Shown piece by piece: positions 22,749 to 22,902 of a DNA stretch of 22,902 bases. Position 1 is the stretch's first letter; each line of letters opens with the position of its first letter. The notes under the pieces were generated by a model. It was given only the letters and a program-made list of their open reading frames with translations, searched no databases and had not been told where the DNA came from. A program made the position numbers and the translations under genes. Origin of the DNA: Betaproteobacteria bacterium UBA5582 (lineage in GTDB: Bacteria; Pseudomonadota; Gammaproteobacteria; Burkholderiales; Rhodocyclaceae); assembly GCA_002425245.1 (NCBI GenBank), contig DILW01000131.1:467-23368 (forward strand), in the 5' to 3' direction.

Positions 22749-22902
22749 ATGACCAAACCCCCCAAGCTGCCCGGCAGCCTGTTCTGCCGCCTGCAACTGA
22801 GCCCAGAGCAACTGGCCAGGCTGTCGCCGCGCCGCGTCGCCGCACTGCGCGTGGAGGATGGCCGGGCCTGGATCACCCGCACCGGCGAACCGGCACGCGC
22901 AG
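22749..22902 (+). CDS. DUF2917 domain protein, 3' end cut by window
   Basis: The first 51 codons of a small protein are present. After a short N-terminal part (SLFCRLQLSPEQLARL) comes RVEDGRAWITRTGEPARA, which matches the DUF2917 pattern of a strand ending in Gly-x-x-W-[IV]-T before a cupin-like barrel. Function is unknown. AGGAG six bases before the ATG supports the start. It is transcribed away from the adjacent LysR gene, which is its probable regulator. The remainder lies outside the window. Confidence 0.75.
   Translation, partial: MTKPPKLPGSLFCRLQLSPEQLARLSPRRVAALRVEDGRAWITRTGEPARA

Overview
The window looks like a chromosomal contig end from a high-GC betaproteobacterium, probably Rhodocyclaceae-like (Dechloromonas/Azonexus relatives). 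This is inferred from the flanking housekeeping genes (PBP1A, LysR/GcvA next to a DUF2917 gene, a PlsC/Aas operon), their strongly GC-rich codon use and the Shine-Dalgarno style; no rRNA or marker gene is present to prove it. Bases 1-13 match the 3' end of the Illumina TruSeq adapter, so the left edge is a sequencing artefact.

Left flank (65-5626, minus strand): a tight four-gene operon in the order arsR-family regulator, PlsC+acyl-ACP/CoA synthetase (Aas-like), a Tat-exported amidohydrolase, and an LplT-like MFS transporter fused to a second PlsC domain. Every junction overlaps by 1-4 bases. It reads as a lysophospholipid uptake and re-acylation module. A perfect 11-bp inverted repeat lies over the regulator's start codon.

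Accessory region (about 5.7-18.0 kb): a defence-type island without visible integrase, transposase or tRNA. It holds (i) a gene-poor 600-bp stretch with a short tandem repeat and a decayed reading frame; (ii) a two-gene Hachiman-like system, hamA (DUF1837 nuclease) and hamB (large DExH helicase); (iii) a lower-GC, four-gene minus-strand operon made of a LexA/UmuD-like S24 regulator, a TcmP protein, a three-Cys-motif DUF5131 protein and a second, divergent TcmP protein; (iv) a phosphoribosyltransferase-like gene divergent from a DUF6933 gene; (v) a 50-codon small gene with its own terminator; (vi) a hipBA toxin-antitoxin pair with an 18-bp perfect palindromic operator.

The operon in (iii) is the most interesting system. 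Its regulator has tandem GAAC-N4-GTTC sites in front of it and carries the S24 Ser/Lys dyad at exactly UmuD spacing, but the residue after the expected cleavage bond is Glu instead of Gly. A G8 tract in the three-Cys gene sits where a -1 slip would fuse it to the downstream TcmP frame.

Right flank (18223-22902): low-specificity threonine aldolase, penicillin-binding protein 1A (GTG start), a GcvA-type LysR regulator and, divergent from it, a DUF2917 gene cut by the window end.
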